Assembly: GCF_036245865.1 (NCBI RefSeq)
Contig: NZ_BTTW01000003.1
Location: 434,001 to 498,000, forward strand
Length of the DNA: 64,000 nt
DNA from: Corallococcus caeni
GTDB taxonomy: Bacteria; Myxococcota; Myxococcia; Myxococcales; Myxococcaceae
Reading direction: 5' to 3'
Under the pieces are notes generated by a model that did no database searches, was not told the origin of the DNA, and saw only the letters and a program-made list of their open reading frames with translations. The position numbers and the translations under genes were made by a program. The first letter of the stretch is position 1, and each line of letters begins with the position of its first letter. This document shows positions 62,175 through 64,000 of this stretch, in pieces.

Positions 62175-62983
62175 GGCGCGGAGTCTACCGGCAGCACGAA
62201 CTGGCCATAGGGCACCGTCCACACCACCGGGTGCCCCAGCCGGTGCCCCGTGTAGCCGTCCTCGCCGTACGCCGTCCCATGGTCCGAGCACACGATGCAG
62301 AAGGCCGGACCGCGCCGGCGCAGCGCCTGGAACAGGGGCCCCAGCTGGCCGTCCACGTACGCCAGGGCCGCCGCCTGCGTCGCCTTCGAGTCCTCCGTCG
62401 CCCCGGGCACGTAGTGCCGGTTGGGCTGGTGCAGCGCGGAGACGTTGATGAACAGGAACACCCGCTGCTCCCGGGGCAGCGCGCCCAGGATTTTCACTGC
62501 CAGTGATGCCTGATTTTCCGTGGATTGGGGGTCGGTGACGCCCAGCTCCGGGGCCCAGTGCGCCTCGGAGAAGAGGCCCGGGAGCACGCGGCCCAGGGGG
62601 TTTCTCTGGTTGAAGAAGCCCGTCCCGCCAATGCACACCGTGTGATAGCCGCGCCCGGCCAGCCCGGTGACGAGGTCCGGCGCGTCCAGCACGCAGGTGC
62701 CGGGGCCGGTCGTCTCGCTGCCCTCGAAGCGCAGGGCGAAGGGGCGCGGATGGCGGCCCGGGGTGACGGGGGTGGGGAGGAAGCCCGCGAAGAAGGCCTG
62801 ATGCGCGGCGTAGGTGAAGCTCGCCGGGCTGTGGCGCTCCTCCCACCGGCCGCCGGGCAGCAGCGCGGCCAGGGTGGGGGTGCGGCCCGCCTCCAGCGCT
62901 TCGCGGGCCACGTCGTAGCGGAGCGTGTCCAGCGTGAGGAAGAGCAGGTCGTGCGTGCCGACCAACGCGTTCAGGTCATGCAT
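62171..62983 (-). CDS. STM4013/SEN3800-family hydrolase (alkaline phosphatase fold)
   Basis: The 270-residue protein has the metal sites of the alkaline phosphatase/sulfatase superfamily. LLFLTLDTLRYDVA near the N-terminus gives the first Asp and the position of the Thr/Ser/Cys nucleophile. FLFINVSALHQPNRHYVPG gives a His ligand, and FCIVCSDHGTAYGEDGYTGHRLGHPVVWTVPYG gives the Asp-His and later His ligands. It may hydrolyse a phosphate or sulfate ester or act as a phosphotransferase in the STM401x pathway. No signal peptide is seen, so it is cytoplasmic. It is the first gene of the minus-strand operon. Confidence 0.82.
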   Translation of the reverse strand: MHDLNALVGTHDLLFLTLDTLRYDVAREALEAGRTPTLAALLPGGRWEERHSPASFTYAAHQAFFAGFLPTPVTPGRHPRPFALRFEGSETTGPGTCVLDAPDLVTGLAGRGYHTVCIGGTGFFNQRNPLGRVLPGLFSEAHWAPELGVTDPQSTENQASLAVKILGALPREQRVFLFINVSALHQPNRHYVPGATEDSKATQAAALAYVDGQLGPLFQALRRRGPAFCIVCSDHGTAYGEDGYTGHRLGHPVVWTVPYGQFVLPVDSAP

Positions 62984-63003
62984 GCGGACCGGCGGGGCGG
63001 GGA

Positions 63004-63029
63004 GGGGACCTCATCGACGGGAGGTCCCC
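63004..63029 (-). terminator. Perfect 9-bp hairpin upstream of the STM4013-4011 operon
   Basis: GGGGACCTC (63004-63012) and GAGGTCCCC (63021-63029) form a perfect 9-bp stem with an 8-nt loop. It lies between the stop of the partial gene at 63053 and the STM4013 start at 62983, both on the minus strand. It most likely ends the upstream transcript. Confidence 0.6.
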
Positions 63030-63052
63030 ATACCCCGTCCGGGACGGCGGGA

Positions 63053-64000
63053 CTACGACATCGGCGCGGTCTCCGCCGGGGGGCGGGGCTGCGCCGGGGC
63101 CTCGGCCGGCGAGGACTCGAGCGCGCGGCGCGGGGCGTTGGGGTTCCGGGTGTCCACGGTCGAGTTGTAGAGCGTCGTGGCGAAGGTCTGCTGCCCGCCC
63201 GTGGACAACGTGCGGAAGGCGCGGTCCAGCGCCTGCTGTCCGCCCTGCAGGCCCTGGCCCATGGTGCGCTCCACCAGCGCGCGCGCCTGCTGCTCGTTGA
63301 GGCGCACGGAGAACGGGGCGGTGTTGGACGCCGCCGCGTCGTCATTGGAGAAGGCGCCGCGCGCGATGGCCGCCGCGTTGGGGTCCGTGAAGGTCAGCTC
63401 GTAGCTCGTCTCGGCGGGCTGGCCGGGACGCGTGGTGGTGGTCGCCACCACGGAGTCGTTGATGGCCGTGCGCGCCCGGCCGTTGCCGTCCGCGCCCACC
63501 TGCATCTCCGTGGACTGGGTGCTGCCCGCCACGTTGCGGTCCGTCTGGCGCACGGTCTGCTCACCCGCGCCGTCCGCGCCGAGCGTCGTGTGCCGCTCGG
63601 AGGTGGCCACGCGCTGACCCAGCACGCGCCCCTCGCGGTTCTGATCCAGCGAGTCCGTGCGCTGCACGTTGCTCACGCCCGGGCCGTTCTCACGGGGCAG
63701 CTGGCCGGTGCGCATGAACGCGTCGTAGGCCGCGCGGCCCTCCTGCGTGCGGATGTTGAAGTCCGCGGACTGGGTGTTCCCCAGACGCTGATCCTGCCGG
63801 CCCTCCAGGCCGCGGATGTTGGTGGCGTCCTGCTGGCGGCCCTGGCTGGTCACCGTGGCGCGCACCGTGTCCTCCGACGTGCGCTGCACCTCGTAGCGCT
63901 GCGTCTGGGTGCGGTCGTACGACGTGCTCAGCCCCAGCCGCTCGCCCAGCCTGCCCGGGCCCGCGCGCAGGCCGACGTTGAAGCCCGCCTGGCCCTGGAC
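63053..64000 (-). CDS. Hypothetical protein, partial (continues past the right end)
   Basis: The minus-strand frame is open from the window edge to a stop at 63053, giving at least 316 C-terminal residues; the true start lies outside. It is rich in Gln, Thr, Arg and Asn, with phrases such as TSYDRTQTQRYEVQRTSEDTV, NIRTQEGRAAYDAFMRTGQLP, GQPAETSYELTFTDPNAAAIARGAF and RLNEQQARALVERTMGQGLQGGQQALDRAF. The composition suggests an extended, secreted or surface beta-rich protein. No membrane helix or known domain is seen in this part. Confidence 0.6.
   Translation of the reverse strand, partial: VQGQAGFNVGLRAGPGRLGERLGLSTSYDRTQTQRYEVQRTSEDTVRATVTSQGRQQDATNIRGLEGRQDQRLGNTQSADFNIRTQEGRAAYDAFMRTGQLPRENGPGVSNVQRTDSLDQNREGRVLGQRVATSERHTTLGADGAGEQTVRQTDRNVAGSTQSTEMQVGADGNGRARTAINDSVVATTTTRPGQPAETSYELTFTDPNAAAIARGAFSNDDAAASNTAPFSVRLNEQQARALVERTMGQGLQGGQQALDRAFRTLSTGGQQTFATTLYNSTVDTRNPNAPRRALESSPAEAPAQPRPPAETAPMS

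Overview
The window is chromosomal DNA from a high-GC deltaproteobacterium, almost certainly a myxobacterium (Myxococcus/Corallococcus type). The evidence is third-position GC bias strong enough to leave long open frames on both strands, many lipoproteins, DUF4388 and TIGR02996-type domains, SitA-like lipoprotein toxins, and a divergent type VI secretion system (T6SS). I see no rRNA, tRNA, CRISPR array or insertion sequence. The assignment comes from gene content alone.

Positions 1-5.8 kb hold assorted genes: the end of a membrane protein, a XerD recombinase, a lipoprotein with a haem-binding CxxCH motif, a glutathione S-transferase fold protein, a membrane protein broken by a one-base frameshift, and a photoactive-yellow-protein-like PAS protein that keeps the chromophore cysteine. 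Positions 5.8-11.9 kb are accessory: an Rnl2-type RNA ligase, then two tandem copies of a lipoprotein toxin plus DUF2019-type immunity pair. Between the copies lies the deletion-riddled remnant of a DUF4388 gene whose intact copy follows the second pair, so a whole block was duplicated. Positions 12-22 kb are housekeeping: trpS, then scpA-scpB and a large-subunit pseudouridine synthase with a very long repetitive FGKPA/GGAPRGR tail, then a HEAT-repeat lipoprotein and a TPR protein with two cyclic-nucleotide-binding domains.

Positions 22.2-45.2 kb are a nearly complete T6SS. On the plus strand are two accessory proteins (one an apparently inactive AMP-binding-enzyme homologue), a DUF4280 PAAR-like tip, an acidic-linker protein, TssG, TssB, TssC, an Hcp-type tube protein between two hairpins, TssK, TssE, VgrG, a separately encoded beta-helical needle, TssF, TssL, a small protein, TssM and TssJ. 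A second VgrG with a helical tail and a 707-residue helical protein run towards it on the minus strand. No ClpV/TssH gene is present here. A tandem-MshEN protein, a probable c-di-GMP binder, sits just upstream of the second vgrG.

Positions 46-57 kb hold a lipoprotein, an ion-transporter-superfamily permease, a DEXH helicase plus RNase-H-fold exonuclease pair matching MrfA-MrfB, a two-gene cassette with a glycine-rich membrane protein, a lipoprotein plus HlyD-like adaptor pair, and an OmpA-domain protein. Positions 57.5-63 kb carry the uncharacterised STM4011-STM4015 set as two convergent operons: a WGR/leucine-rich protein and an ATP-grasp protein on the plus strand; a phosphatase/sulfatase-fold hydrolase, a HemN-like radical SAM protein and a second radical SAM protein on the minus strand. 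The combination looks like a modification or biosynthetic pathway of unknown product and is the best candidate for an undescribed system. A partial gene runs off the right end.
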